DNA of 64,000 bases from Sulfuritalea sp. (GCA_016712985.1 JADJQA010000029.1:7821-71820), one strand, 5' to 3'. Positions 51,742-61,512 are shown, counted from the first letter of the stretch. The notes: generated from the sequence alone by a model not told the origin. Program-made: numbers and translations.

Positions 51742-52604
51742 GACGCCTCCGCGATTCCGGTCGCCACGGTCGGGTAGCGCAAGCGCAGGTGCAGTTCCCG
51801 CTTCATTCGCGTGTTGTCCAGTCGGCGCGACTCGTTCATGAACGACCACTGGATCGGCGGCACCGCCTGGCGAACGGCTTCGCGCGGCAGGCGTGGCGCG
51901 CGCGGCAGGGCAAAGGCGTCGGCCAGGGCATCGAACCATTCGCCCATCGCCAGCGCGGAATCGTCATTGACGTTGTACACCCGATTGGACCGTCCCCGCG
52001 CCAGTGCCGCGAGGCAGGCGCGACCGAGATCGTCGGCATGGATGTGGTTGGTGTGGCTGTCTTCGTCGTGCAGCATCAGGGGCAGGCGCTGGCGCAGGCG
52101 CTCCAGCGGCAAGCGCCCGGCCGCGTAGATGCCCGGTGCGCGCAGGATGCTGACGCGACACCGGCGCCCCCGCTTGCGGCCGAACTGGCGCAGGCGCCGT
52201 TCGGCATCCACCCGCCGTGCCGCGCGCGCCGACTGTGCCGCGGGTGCGCGCGTCTCGCTGACCCAGGCGCCGCCACAATCGCCATAGACGCCGCTGGTGC
52301 TGATGTAGATCAGTTGCCGTGGTAGACTTTTCCCGCGTTGCAGCGTGGCGATAAGGTTCCGGGTGCGTGTGTCGCCGGCGCCATGCGTTGGAGGCGGCGC
52401 GCTGTGAATCACCGCATCCGCGATGCCGGCAAGTCGTGCCAGGGTGTCGGGCCGGTCAAGATCGCCCTCGATCTGCGTGATGCCCAGCGCGGCCAGGTGC
52501 GGGTCGCGTCGACGCACCAGCGCCAGCACGTGCCAGCGCGGCACGAGTTGCGGCAGCACCCGGCGCAGCACGTCACCGCAGCCAATGATCAGCAATCGTC
52601 GCAT
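51729..52604 (-). CDS. NAD(P)-dependent epimerase/dehydratase-like (extended SDR) protein
   Basis: The 291-residue protein starts with a Rossmann segment (RRLLIIGCGDVLRRVLPQLV) and has YISTSGVYGDCGGAWVSE with the Ser/Tyr region and NHIHADDLGRACLAAL. The normal YxxxK appears altered (RAARRVDAERRL region), which is common in this YeeZ-like subgroup. It is divergent from the ferredoxin reductase, with 14 bp between starts. The substrate is unknown. Confidence 0.8.
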   Translation of the reverse strand: MRRLLIIGCGDVLRRVLPQLVPRWHVLALVRRRDPHLAALGITQIEGDLDRPDTLARLAGIADAVIHSAPPPTHGAGDTRTRNLIATLQRGKSLPRQLIYISTSGVYGDCGGAWVSETRAPAAQSARAARRVDAERRLRQFGRKRGRRCRVSILRAPGIYAAGRLPLERLRQRLPLMLHDEDSHTNHIHADDLGRACLAALARGRSNRVYNVNDDSALAMGEWFDALADAFALPRAPRLPREAVRQAVPPIQWSFMNESRRLDNTRMKRELHLRLRYPTVATGIAEASCSG

Positions 52605-52618
52605 CGGACAATTATCGC

Positions 52619-53650
52619 ATGGCCTCATTTCGCGTCACCCTGCAGCCCAGCGGGCACAGCTTCGGCACCGACGGCAGCGACTCGATCTTGCAGGCCGCGC
52701 TCGATGCCGGCCTGACACTGCCCTACGGCTGTCGCAATGGCGCTTGCGGCGCCTGCAAGGGCAAGGTCATCGACGGCCTGGTGGATCACGGCGTGGCACA
52801 GGAACAGGCCTTGCCCATGGCGGATCGCGCGGGCGGTCTGGCCTTGTTCTGTTGCGCCAGACCGCTCTCCGATCTGGTGCTGGAGTCACGCGAGGTGGGT
52901 TCGGCGAAGGACATTCCGGTCAAGATCATGCCCTGCCGGGTGCAGAAGATCGAGCGCCTGGCGGACGATGTGATTGTGCTTGGCCTCAAGTTGCCGACCA
53001 ACGAGCGCTTGCAGTTTCTCGCCGGCCAGTACATCGAGTTTCTCCTCAAGGACGGCAAGCGCCGCGCGTTCTCCATTGCCAATGCGCCGCATGACGACGG
53101 CTTCCTGCAACTGCATGTCCGGCTGATCCCGGGCGGCGAATTCACCCAGCATGTCTTTGCCGCCATGAAGGAGAAGGACATCCTGCGCTTTCAGGGCCCC
53201 TACGGCAGTTTCTTCCTGCGCGAGGAATCGGCGAAGCCGATGATCCTGCTGGCCGGCGGCACGGGCTTCGCGCCGATCAAGGCGCTGGTCGAGCATGCGA
53301 TCCACAAGCACATCACGCGACCGATGGAGATCTACTGGGGCGCACGCAACCGCGCCGGACTCTACCTGCCTGACCTGCCCGCGGACTGGGCTGCCGCGCA
53401 CAGCCATATCCGCTATGTCCCCGTGCTGTCTGACGCCACGCCGCCGGACGCATGGAGCGGACGCGGCGGCCCGGTGCATCGCGCCGTGCTGGAGGACCAT
53501 GCCGACCTCGCCAACCATCAGGTCTATGCCTGCGGTGCGCCGGCCATGATCGACGCCGCTCGTACCGATTTTGCCGCGCACGGCCTGCCGGCCGAGGAGT
53601 TCTTTGCCGATGCGTTTACATACGCTTCAACGCCGGCGCCGGCCGCCTGA
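52619..53650 (+). CDS. Ferredoxin-NAD(P)H reductase (CDP-6-deoxyglucoseen reductase type)
   Basis: The 343-residue protein has an N-terminal plant-type [2Fe-2S] domain (Cys38, Cys43, Cys46 in YGCRNGACGACKG, and Cys78) followed by an FNR module: the FAD motif RAFSIANAP and the NAD(P) motif LLAGGTGFAPIKAL. It passes electrons from NAD(P)H through FAD to the cluster and then to a partner oxygenase or dehydratase. The family is very common in Betaproteobacteria; the partner is not in the window. Confidence 0.9.
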   Translation: MASFRVTLQPSGHSFGTDGSDSILQAALDAGLTLPYGCRNGACGACKGKVIDGLVDHGVAQEQALPMADRAGGLALFCCARPLSDLVLESREVGSAKDIPVKIMPCRVQKIERLADDVIVLGLKLPTNERLQFLAGQYIEFLLKDGKRRAFSIANAPHDDGFLQLHVRLIPGGEFTQHVFAAMKEKDILRFQGPYGSFFLREESAKPMILLAGGTGFAPIKALVEHAIHKHITRPMEIYWGARNRAGLYLPDLPADWAAAHSHIRYVPVLSDATPPDAWSGRGGPVHRAVLEDHADLANHQVYACGAPAMIDAARTDFAAHGLPAEEFFADAFTYASTPAPAA

Positions 53651-53670
53651 GTGCGGCGCGCAACGGGCCC

Positions 53671-54372
53671 CTACTCGCCGAGATAAGCCGTGCGCACGCG
53701 GGCATCGGCGAGCAGCGCCGCCGACGTATCCGCAATGGTTATCGAACCGCTTTCCATGACGTAGCCGCGCGAGCAGACCTCCAGCGCGAGGCGCGCGTTC
53801 TGTTCCACCAGCAGCACCGTCACGCCCTCGGCGGCGACCTTGCGCACCACCTCGAACACCTTCTGCACCATCAACGGAGCCAGGCCCATCGAAGGCTCGT
53901 CGAGCAGCAGCAGCCTGGGGCGGCCCATCAGGGCGCGGCCGATGGCAAGCATTTGCTGCTCGCCGCCGGACAGGGTGCCCGCCACTTGATTCCTGCGTTC
54001 CATCAGGCGCGGCAGCAGCGCGTGAATCCGTTCCAGATCGGCGCCAATGCCTTTCGCATCATTGCGATGATAGGCGCCCATCATCAGGTTCTCGGCGACG
54101 GTGAGTCGGGCAAACACGCCGCGGCCTTCGGGCACCAGCGCCAGTCCCATGGCAATCAGCTCATGGCTCGGCAGCGTTTCGATCCGCTGGTCGCCATAGT
54201 GAATCTCGCCATGCGAGGGAATCATCCGCGCCAGGGCCTTGAGCGTCGAGGTCTTGCCCGCGCCGTTGGCGCCTATCAGGCAAACGATCTCATTTTCCTC
54301 GACCGCGAAGGAGATGCCCTTCACGGCGGCTATCCCGCCGTAATGGACCTGCAGTTCCATTACGGCAAGCAT
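53671..54372 (-). CDS. livF: Branched-chain amino-acid ABC transporter ATPase LivF
   Basis: The 233-residue ATPase has Walker A GANGAGKTS, the ABC signature LSGGEQQ and Walker B LLLLDEPSMGLAPLM (the LivF-type PSxGLxPL sequence). It is the last gene of the leftward livH-livM-livG-livF run. A 74-base gap with a C-rich hairpin separates it from livG, unlike the overlaps upstream. Confidence 0.93.
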   Translation of the reverse strand: MLAVMELQVHYGGIAAVKGISFAVEENEIVCLIGANGAGKTSTLKALARMIPSHGEIHYGDQRIETLPSHELIAMGLALVPEGRGVFARLTVAENLMMGAYHRNDAKGIGADLERIHALLPRLMERRNQVAGTLSGGEQQMLAIGRALMGRPRLLLLDEPSMGLAPLMVQKVFEVVRKVAAEGVTVLLVEQNARLALEVCSRGYVMESGSITIADTSAALLADARVRTAYLGE

Positions 54373-54446
54373 GGGATGGCTATCCCCGCTTTCCCCTTTC
54401 GAGAAAGGAGGCGACCAGTGTGCTCGCTACGCTCGGAGTGCTCATC

Positions 54447-55319
54447 TTACCCGGTGCCTGCGCCAAGATACGCCTCGATGACTTTCGGATCGGCACGCAC
54501 CACATCGGGGACGTCCTCGGCGATCTTTTCGCCGTAGTCGAGCACGGCGACGCGATCGCACAGGCCCATGACGAGCTTCACGTCGTGCTCGATCAGCAGC
54601 ACGGTCAGTCCGTCGTTGCGCACTCCCTCGATCAGGCCACGCAGCGCCGCGGTTTCCGTGGCATTCATGCCGGCGGCGGGTTCGTCCAGCGCCAGCAGCT
54701 TCGGCTCGGTGGCCAGCGCGCGGGCGATCTCCAGCCGGCGCTGATCGCCGTAAGACAGATGCCGCGCCAGATCATCGGCGCGATCGGCAATGCCCACGTA
54801 GTGCAGCAACTCATCGGCACGGCGACGAATCGCCGCTTCCTCGGCGCGCTCGCCGGGGGTGCGCAGCATGGCCTTGATGACTCCCGCATGGGTGCGCACA
54901 TGGCGACCGACCATGACGTTTTCCCGCGCAGTCATGTTGCCGAACAGGCGGATGTTCTGGAAGGTGCGCGCAATCCCGGCGGCGGAGACCATGTGCGGGC
55001 TCGCCATGTTCAGCGGTGCCCCGCAGAACAGCACCATGCCGCCGTCGCGCGGGTAGAGTCCGGTGAACACATTGAACAAGGTGGTCTTGCCGGCGCCGTT
55101 CGGTCCGATCAGGCCGTAGATCTCGCCGTGGCGGATGGTCAGCGAGACATCCTTCAGCGCCTGGACGCCGCCGAAGCGCTTGCCGATGTTGCGGGCTTCG
55201 AGCAGGACCTCGCCCGGCGCCGGGCTGGCCCAGGGTGGATGCCCGCTGGCGCCGTGGCCAGCGGTCTGTGCAAGGCCCGCCACGGGGCTGGGGCTGGCGC
55301 GAGGGCTGGCGCCGGTCAT
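54447..55319 (-). CDS. livG: Branched-chain amino-acid ABC transporter ATPase LivG
   Basis: The 290-residue ATPase has Walker A GPNGAGKTT, signature LSYGDQR and Walker B LLALDEPAAGMNATE (the LivG-type AAGMN). The first 40 residues are a low-complexity Ala/Pro/Ser extension before LLEARNIGKRFGGV, so the true start could be further in. Its ATG overlaps the livM stop (ATGA). Confidence 0.92.
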   Translation of the reverse strand: MTGASPRASPSPVAGLAQTAGHGASGHPPWASPAPGEVLLEARNIGKRFGGVQALKDVSLTIRHGEIYGLIGPNGAGKTTLFNVFTGLYPRDGGMVLFCGAPLNMASPHMVSAAGIARTFQNIRLFGNMTARENVMVGRHVRTHAGVIKAMLRTPGERAEEAAIRRRADELLHYVGIADRADDLARHLSYGDQRRLEIARALATEPKLLALDEPAAGMNATETAALRGLIEGVRNDGLTVLLIEHDVKLVMGLCDRVAVLDYGEKIAEDVPDVVRADPKVIEAYLGAGTG

Positions 55320-56371
55320 GCCCGGTTCTCGTCCAACTCGCGGCGATGGCGCGTTTCCGGCCACAGGCCGGCGGGACGGAAGCGCATGGTCAGCACCAGG
55401 GCCAGGCCGAACACCAGCATGCGCAGGACTTCCGGATCGACCAACAGCTTGCCGAACAACGCGCGCTGCGCCGGTTCCACCGTGTAGCGCAGCAGTTCCG
55501 GCACGAAGGACAGCAGCATCGCGCCGGCAATCACGCCCCAGATGTTTCCCATGCCGCCCAGCACCACCATGGCCAGTACCATGATCGATTCGTTGAGGAC
55601 AAAGCTCTCGGGGCTGACGAAGCCCTGGATCGCGGCGAACATGCCGCCGGCGATGCCGCCGAACGAGGCGCCCATCGCGAAGGCCAGCAGCTTGATGTTG
55701 CGCGTGTTGATGCCATTGGATTTGGCGGCGATTTCGTCTTCCCGGATGGCGACCCAGGCGCGACCGATGCGTGAATCCTGCAATCTTCGATTGACCAGGA
55801 TGACTGCCAGCAACACCAGCAGCAGGAAATAGTAGTACTTGATCGGGCCGCTGAAGACCAGCGCACCGATCGTGTCGCTGGCGGAAAAATTCAGCGGCCC
55901 GATCTGGAACGGATCGATCCGGTTGATGCCCTTCGGGCCGTTGGTCAGATTGACGGGCGAGGAAAGGTTGTTCATGAAAATGCGCACGATCTCGCCGAAG
56001 CCCAGCGTGACGATGGCCAGATAGTCGCCGCGCAACCGCAATGTCGGTGCGCCCAATATCACACCGGCAAGGCAGGCCAGGCTGGCGCCGATCGGCAGGA
56101 TGACCCAGAAGGGCAGGTGCAGCCCGAAATGCGGAGAGGCCAGCAAGGCATAGGCATAGGCGCCGACCGCATAGAAGGCCACGTAGCCGAGGTCGAGCAG
56201 CCCGGCGAAACCGACCACGATGTTCAGGCCCAGCGACAGCAGCACGAACAGCACGGCAAAGTTGGCAATGCGCACCCAGGCCGTGCCGGCCATCGCCAGC
56301 ACAAAGGGCAGGGCGATCAGCGCCAGAGCGACCAGGAGCAGGCCGATGCGTTCGCGCGTCGTCGTGCTCAT
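55316..56371 (-). CDS. livM: Branched-chain amino-acid ABC permease LivM
   Basis: The 351-residue inner-membrane permease starts MSTTTRERIGLLLVALALIA and shows the family block LSLGLNIVVGFAGLLDLGYV with AFYAVGAYAYALL, and the ATPase-contact loop (GRAWVAIREDEIAAKSNGIN). The start at 56371 overlaps the livH stop codon by 4 bp. Confidence 0.93.
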   Translation of the reverse strand: MSTTTRERIGLLLVALALIALPFVLAMAGTAWVRIANFAVLFVLLSLGLNIVVGFAGLLDLGYVAFYAVGAYAYALLASPHFGLHLPFWVILPIGASLACLAGVILGAPTLRLRGDYLAIVTLGFGEIVRIFMNNLSSPVNLTNGPKGINRIDPFQIGPLNFSASDTIGALVFSGPIKYYYFLLLVLLAVILVNRRLQDSRIGRAWVAIREDEIAAKSNGINTRNIKLLAFAMGASFGGIAGGMFAAIQGFVSPESFVLNESIMVLAMVVLGGMGNIWGVIAGAMLLSFVPELLRYTVEPAQRALFGKLLVDPEVLRMLVFGLALVLTMRFRPAGLWPETRHRRELDENRA

Positions 56372-57354
56372 GCGCGCTCCGACACTCGTTCGCCGAGCAG
56401 GCCGGAGGGACGGAATACCAGTACCAGGATCAGCATAAGGAAGGCGAAGACCTCCTGATAGTTGCTGCCGAACACCACGAAGTGCCCGCCGTCCGCGCAT
56501 TGCTCGGCGAGCCACCCCTGCGCCATCGGCCAGGTGCAGAGGTCGGTCAACTCGCCCACATAGCCGGTGCCGAGCGCTTCCACCAGACCCAGCAGGAGGC
56601 CGCCGAGCATGGCCCCGGCGATGTTGCCGATGCCGCCCAGCACGGCCGCGGAGAAGGCCTTGAGGCCAAGGCTGAAGCCCATCGTGTAATGGGCAATGCC
56701 GTAATAGGTGCCATACATGACGCCGGCCACGGCGCCCAGCCCGGCGCCGATGACGAAGGTGGCGGCGATCACGCGGTCGGCATTGACGCCCATCAGGCCG
56801 GCGACATGCACGTTTTCGGCAGTGGCGCGAATGGCGATGCCGAATCGGGTGCGATATACGAACCAGCTCAGGCCGGCCATCATCGTCAATGACAGAAGAA
56901 TGATGGCGATCTGCACGCTGCTGATCGCCGCGCCGCCGACGCCGAACACCCGGTTATCGATGATCTGCGGAAAGGCCAGCGGACTGCGGCCCCAGACCAT
57001 CAAGGCCAGGTGCTGCAGGATGATCGACATGCCGATCGCGGTAATCAGGGGCGCCAGCCGCGGGGCGTGGCGCAAGGGACGATAGGCCACGCGCTCGAGC
57101 AGGTAACCCATCAACATGCAGGCCGGTATCGCCGCCATCACGCCCGCGAGGACGATGATCAACGGCGGCATGCTGCTGCCGGCCAGCGCGGTAATAATCG
57201 AAAAGGCCACCATGGCGCCGATCATCACCACTTCGCCGTGGGCGAAGTTGATGAGCTGGATCACTCCATAGACCATGGTATAGCCCAACGCGACAACGGC
57301 ATACACGCTGCCGGTGGTCAGGCCGTTGATGATCTGCTGGAGCAGGATCTCCAT
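56368..57354 (-). CDS. livH: Branched-chain amino-acid ABC permease LivH
   Basis: The 328-residue permease has LTTGSVYAVVALGYTMVYGV, IQLINFAHGEVVMIGA and the late GIGNIAGAMLGGLLLGLVEA. It is the first gene of the livHMGF unit and follows the terminator of the binding-protein gene, so it probably depends on read-through or its own promoter in the roughly 60-bp gap. Confidence 0.93.
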   Translation of the reverse strand: MEILLQQIINGLTTGSVYAVVALGYTMVYGVIQLINFAHGEVVMIGAMVAFSIITALAGSSMPPLIIVLAGVMAAIPACMLMGYLLERVAYRPLRHAPRLAPLITAIGMSIILQHLALMVWGRSPLAFPQIIDNRVFGVGGAAISSVQIAIILLSLTMMAGLSWFVYRTRFGIAIRATAENVHVAGLMGVNADRVIAATFVIGAGLGAVAGVMYGTYYGIAHYTMGFSLGLKAFSAAVLGGIGNIAGAMLGGLLLGLVEALGTGYVGELTDLCTWPMAQGWLAEQCADGGHFVVFGSNYQEVFAFLMLILVLVFRPSGLLGERVSERA

Positions 57355-57386
57355 GAGCTTGTGCCTTTTCGAAAGGTACTTGGAGC

Positions 57387-58799
57387 TTACTGTTGTTGCT
57401 GTTTCGCTGGAAACAAAAAAACGGGGAAGTCGCCAGAGGGCGACTTCCCCGTTTGGTTCAGCGTATGCCTACTACTTTGCCGGAGCAGCGGCAGGCGCCG
57501 GAGCAGCGGCAGGCGCCGGAGCGGCAGCCGGCGCCGGAGCAGCGGCCGGCGCCGGAGCAGCGGCTGGCGCCGCTGCGGGCGCGGTGCAGAAGCTTGAGCG
57601 TACTCATCCAGCGTCATCGACTTGCCGCTTTTGAGGATGGCTACCGGGGTGATCTTGCCTTCTTTCAAGGTGAAGATCGTCATCTCGGCATCCTTGCGGT
57701 CGCCATTCTCGTCGAACTGGATGTTGCCGCTGGCGCCCGTGTAGTCGCTGGCTGCGAGTGCCGGCAGGTACTTCGCCGGGTCGCTCGAGTCGGCCTTCTT
57801 CATCGCGGCGATCAGCAGGCTGGCCGCATCGTAGGTGAAGGGCGAGTAGAGGATCGGATCGATGTTGAACTTGGCCTTGTAGGCGTCGAGGAACTTCTTG
57901 CCCGCTGCCTGAACCGGTATGCCAGCCTGCGAGCAGAGCAGGCCTTCGGCGGCAGGGCCGGCAAGTTCAGCCATCTTGTCGGTGCAGGCGCCGTCGCCAA
58001 ACGCGAACACCGCGGTCATCTTCAACTCGCGCGCCTGCTTCAGCAACGGGCCGCCGGTGGCATCCATGCCGCCATAGAACACGGCGTCGGGCTTCTTGCC
58101 CTTGACCTTGGTCAGCACCGCTTTCCAGTCCACCGTCTTGTCGTTACCCTTCTCGCGGGGCAGCACCTTGACGCCGGCGGCCTTGAGGGTCTTCTCGACT
58201 TCGTTGGCAAGGCCTTCGCCGTAGGCGGTCGCGTCATCGATCACGGCTACGATCTTCGGCTTGTTCTGGCTGGCGAGGTAGTTGGCAATGGCCGGCCCCT
58301 GCTGGTCGTCGCGGCCGACGACGCGGAACACGCCCTTGAAACCTTGTTCGGTCAGCGCGGGATTGGTGGCGGAGCCGGAAATCATCGGCAGCCCGGCCTG
58401 GTTGTAGATGGCCGAGGCAGGGATGGTGGTGCCGGAATTGAGGTGACCGACAATGCCGGCGACTTTGGCGTCGACCAGCTTTTGCGCCACGGTGTTGCCG
58501 ACTTTGGGATCAGCCTGGTCGTCTTCCGACATCAGCTCGAACTTGACCTTCTTGCCACCGAGGCTGACGCCGGCCGCATTGGCTTCGTCGACCGCGAGGC
58601 GGGCGCCGTTCTCGTTGTCCTTGCCCAGATGCGCTATGCCGCCGGTGAGCGGCGCGACGCTGCCAATCTTGACTACGACGAGCGGCGGCGGGGCCGGCGG
58701 GGGTGGCGGGGGTGGCGGGGGCGGTTCTTCCTTGCCACAGCCGATCAGGGCAAGAGCGGCAATCGTGGAAAGCGAAAGGCTTTTGATGGGCACATTCAT
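57387..58799 (-). CDS. livK: Branched-chain amino-acid-binding lipoprotein (LivK/LivJ type)
   Basis: This ABC binding protein has a lipobox (LALIGC), a run of ten prolines as spacer and a type I periplasmic-binding fold: VVKIGSVAPLTGGIAHLGKD, GIVGHLNSGTTIPASAIYNQ, YNQAGLPMISGSATNP and SPFTYDAASLLIAAMKKAD. After ASAP near 57590 the frame written becomes Arg/Leu-rich and runs into the terminator. In the neighbouring frame the same bases give an Ala-Pro-rich tail ending in a TAG at 57472-57474, so a one-base indel in the tail is likely. The true product would be about 441 residues. Confidence 0.9.
   Translation of the reverse strand: MNVPIKSLSLSTIAALALIGCGKEEPPPPPPPPPPAPPPLVVVKIGSVAPLTGGIAHLGKDNENGARLAVDEANAAGVSLGGKKVKFELMSEDDQADPKVGNTVAQKLVDAKVAGIVGHLNSGTTIPASAIYNQAGLPMISGSATNPALTEQGFKGVFRVVGRDDQQGPAIANYLASQNKPKIVAVIDDATAYGEGLANEVEKTLKAAGVKVLPREKGNDKTVDWKAVLTKVKGKKPDAVFYGGMDATGGPLLKQARELKMTAVFAFGDGACTDKMAELAGPAAEGLLCSQAGIPVQAAGKKFLDAYKAKFNIDPILYSPFTYDAASLLIAAMKKADSSDPAKYLPALAASDYTGASGNIQFDENGDRKDAEMTIFTLKEGKITPVAILKSGKSMTLDEYAQASAPRPQRRQPLLRRRPLLRRRLPLRRLPLLRRLPLLRQSSRHTLNQTGKSPSGDFPVFLFPAKQQQQ
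57414..57454 (-). terminator. Strong intrinsic terminator after livK
   Basis: On the minus strand AAACGGGGAAGTCGCC (right arm 57439-57454) pairs with the left arm 57419-57434 in a 16-bp stem with a 4-nt loop, followed by a T-run (plus-strand A-run 57415-57421). It sits just before livH. Confidence 0.9.
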
Positions 58800-58926
58800 G
58801 GCAATGCTCCGTTAGGGTAGGGTCGAGGAATTATCAGGCGGTAAGGCGGATGGTAAAACAACGGGGGCGATTCTCGCGTTCTGTCATGGACTTGTCAATG
58901 TTGATGTCCGGAAGCCCTGGCGAGAC

Positions 58927-58960
58927 AAAAAAAAACCAGTCCGGCGACGCGCCGGTCTGG
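58927..58960 (-). terminator. Intrinsic terminator after the cytochrome c gene
   Basis: On the minus strand CCAGACCGGC and GCCGGACTGG pair except for one A-A mismatch, with a 5-nt loop, followed by nine T's (plus-strand A's at 58927-58935). Confidence 0.85.
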
Positions 58961-58979
58961 CTTCCGTCTAACGCAGGAC

Positions 58980-59288
58980 TTACTTGGCGCCGGCGAGAAC
59001 CCACTTGACCAGGGTCTTCAGGTCCTCGTCCTTCAGCGCGGCATTTGGCGGCATCGGGATCTGACCCCAGACACCCTTGCCACCCGCCTTGACCTTGGCG
59101 ACCAGCATGGCTTCATCGGCTGCCTTGTACTTCTTCGCGACATCCTGATACGAGGGGCCGACCAGCTTCTTGTCGACCGCATGGCAGGCCATGCAGCCGC
59201 TCTTGGTGGCCAGGTCCTTGTTGGCGAAGGCCGGCGCCGACGCCAGAACGCCGGTAGCAACCAGTGCGGAGATCAAAAGCGATTTCAT
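58980..59288 (-). CDS. Class I c-type cytochrome (c8/c551-like)
   Basis: The 102-residue periplasmic electron carrier has a signal peptide (MKSLLISALVATGVLASAPA), the heme site CMACH (Cys32, Cys35, His36) and Met79 in QIPMPPNAAL as the sixth ligand. AAGGA lies 8 nt before the ATG. It likely donates electrons to a terminal oxidase or nitrite reductase; the partner is not known. It stands alone, with its own terminator. Confidence 0.9.
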   Translation of the reverse strand: MKSLLISALVATGVLASAPAFANKDLATKSGCMACHAVDKKLVGPSYQDVAKKYKAADEAMLVAKVKAGGKGVWGQIPMPPNAALKDEDLKTLVKWVLAGAK

Positions 59289-59379
59289 GTTGAATTCCTT
59301 GTGTGTTGAGAAGAATGGACGAACAGGGCAACGCACGAGCAATGTTACCGGATTCAGGATGCCCTGAAAACGCGCCAAA

Positions 59380-61368
59380 TCAAGAAATCAGGTCATTCAG
59401 ATTTGCGGTCGGGGCAAGGCAAGTAACGCCGCGACACAGCCAGGCGTTGACATGATCGCTCTCCGGCTTGGCCAGTGTCCCGGGCAGGTCTTCGATGCCG
59501 TTGGGCAGGGCCAGCACCAGCCGCCGGGGGTCGGCGCCCAGGGCGCACCGCCATTCCGCCAGCGACTCAGCCGGACCTCGAAGGATAAGGATATCCGGCG
59601 GAGTGAGCGCTTCTTCAAGGGCCAGCAACAGGCTGCCAAAGCCGGCCGGTGAGCGGCGGATATGCGGCCAGAAAAGCCGCAGCGTCCTCTCCGCGGCCAT
59701 CAGGTAGCGGCCTTCTCCCAGCAGGTGTCCCAGGCGTTGCAGGGAAAATGCGGCGACGCCGTTGCCGGCCGGAGTGGCATTGTCATGGCCTGATTTTGGG
59801 CGGTGGATCAACGCCTCATGGTCGTGGGCGGTAAAGAAGAACCCGCCTGCGTCGCGGTCTTCGAACCGCGCCAGCAGGGTATCGGCAAGCTCCGTGGCGA
59901 ACACCAGATCATCGCGGCGGAACTCGGCTTGCATCAGTTCCAGCAGCGCGGCAAGCAGGAAGGCGTGATCGTCGAGATAGGCGTCGAGGTGGGCGCGGCC
60001 ATCCTTCGCGGTCGCCAGCAAACGCCCACCATTCCACAGAGTCCGGCGTATGAAATCCATTGCGCGACGCGCCGACGCCAGCCACTCCCCGTGTTCGAAG
60101 ACTCGCGACGCATGGGCCATGCCTTCGATCATCATGGCGTTCCAACTGGTCAGGACCTTGTCGTCGCGGCCGGGCCGGATGCGCTTTTCGCGTGCGGCAA
60201 AGAGCCTCTCGCGTGCCGATGCGAGCAGCGGCGCTTCCTCGGGGCTCACGCTGCCGGCAATCCTCGCGTGCCAGTGGCGGCCCTCGAAGTTCGGCGGGCC
60301 GTCGAAGCCCCAGCGCCGCAGCGCCAGCGCCGACTCTTCTTTGCTGAGCAGACTCTGGACCTCGCTGCGATCCCAGACGTAGTACTTGCCTTCCTCGCCC
60401 TCGGAGTCGGCATCGAGCGAAGAAAAGTAGCCGCCATCGGCGCCTTGCATTTCACGCATGACCCATGCCGCGGTTTCGTCGGCAACGCGGGCGTACAGCA
60501 GGTCGCGGGTTTGCGCCCAGGCATCGGCGCAGAGCGCAAGCAGCGGCCCGTTGTCGTAGAGCATTTTTTCGAAATGCGGAATCTCCCAGCGCTCGTCGAC
60601 GCTGTAACGGCAGAAGCCGCCGCCGATCTGGTCGTAGATGCCACCCTCGCTCATGCGCGTCAGCGTGGTCAGCGCCATCTGGCGCAAGTCCGCATCGCTG
60701 CGGCGCAGTAGAAATGCGAGGTCGGTCGGGTGCGGAAACTTCGGCGCGCCGCCAAAGCCGCCGTTACTGGGGTCGAAGCCGCGGGCGAGCAGTTCTCCGG
60801 CGGCCGTCAGCGGCTGCGGGTCGAACTCGGCGCCGGGGGTCGGCGCCTCCGGTATGGTGCCGTTCAGGGCGCGGCGCATTTCGCTGTTCTGCGCTTCGAT
60901 GTCGGCGCGGCGATTCCGGAAGGCCTCCGCCACGCGTTCGCAGAGATCAGCAAAGCCGGGCAGGCCGTAGCGTGCGTGCTTCGGGAAGTAGGTGCCGCCA
61001 AAGAAAGGCGTGCCGTCCGGCGCAAGGAACAAGGTAAGCGGCCAGCCGCCGCTGCGCCGGGTCAACATCTGGTGCGCGCTCTGGTAGATCTGGTCAAGAT
61101 CGGGACGTTCCTCGCGGTCGACCTTGATATTCACGAACAGGCGGTTCATCACCCCCGCCACTTGTGCATCCTCGAAGGACTCGTGCGCCATGACGTGGCA
61201 CCAGTGACAGGCGGAATAGCCGATTGACAGCAGGATCGGCAGGTTCTCCGCGCGGGCAAGTGCGAGCGAGGTTTCGTCCCAGGGTTGCCAATGGACAGGA
61301 TTGTCAGCGTGCTGGAGCAGGTAAGGCGAGGTTTCGGCAGAGAGCCGGTTGGATACTGGCAGTGACAT
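59380..61368 (-). CDS. Thioredoxin-domain protein of the YyaL/DUF255 family
   Basis: The 662-residue protein has an N-terminal thioredoxin-like domain (LRxHADNPVHW-type segment; SACHWCHVMAHESFED with Cys54-x2-Cys57) followed by a large alpha/alpha barrel like N-acylglucosamine 2-epimerase (GGGFCRYSVDERWEIPHFEK, LTSWNAMMIEGMAHASRVFE). It is often annotated as spermatogenesis-associated protein 20-like. The start at 61368 is at the family start MSLPVSNRLSAETSPYLLQ. Its biochemical role is unknown. Confidence 0.92.
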   Translation of the reverse strand: MSLPVSNRLSAETSPYLLQHADNPVHWQPWDETSLALARAENLPILLSIGYSACHWCHVMAHESFEDAQVAGVMNRLFVNIKVDREERPDLDQIYQSAHQMLTRRSGGWPLTLFLAPDGTPFFGGTYFPKHARYGLPGFADLCERVAEAFRNRRADIEAQNSEMRRALNGTIPEAPTPGAEFDPQPLTAAGELLARGFDPSNGGFGGAPKFPHPTDLAFLLRRSDADLRQMALTTLTRMSEGGIYDQIGGGFCRYSVDERWEIPHFEKMLYDNGPLLALCADAWAQTRDLLYARVADETAAWVMREMQGADGGYFSSLDADSEGEEGKYYVWDRSEVQSLLSKEESALALRRWGFDGPPNFEGRHWHARIAGSVSPEEAPLLASARERLFAAREKRIRPGRDDKVLTSWNAMMIEGMAHASRVFEHGEWLASARRAMDFIRRTLWNGGRLLATAKDGRAHLDAYLDDHAFLLAALLELMQAEFRRDDLVFATELADTLLARFEDRDAGGFFFTAHDHEALIHRPKSGHDNATPAGNGVAAFSLQRLGHLLGEGRYLMAAERTLRLFWPHIRRSPAGFGSLLLALEEALTPPDILILRGPAESLAEWRCALGADPRRLVLALPNGIEDLPGTLAKPESDHVNAWLCRGVTCLAPTANLNDLIS

Positions 61369-61512
61369 GGCGGGCAGGCGGCAGGGCGGATACCGCACTA
61401 TACCCGATGGAATTAGTCGGATATGAATGTCAGTCCTGCTGCTGACCGCTGCCCCGTGGCGGGCGAATCCCGGGATTTGCTCGGCATCCGCACGCCGTGG
61501 TGAAGCGTCGCT

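Noticed and set aside
57393..58820. 475-codon plus-strand frame over livK
   Set aside because: Antisense shadow of the binding-protein gene.
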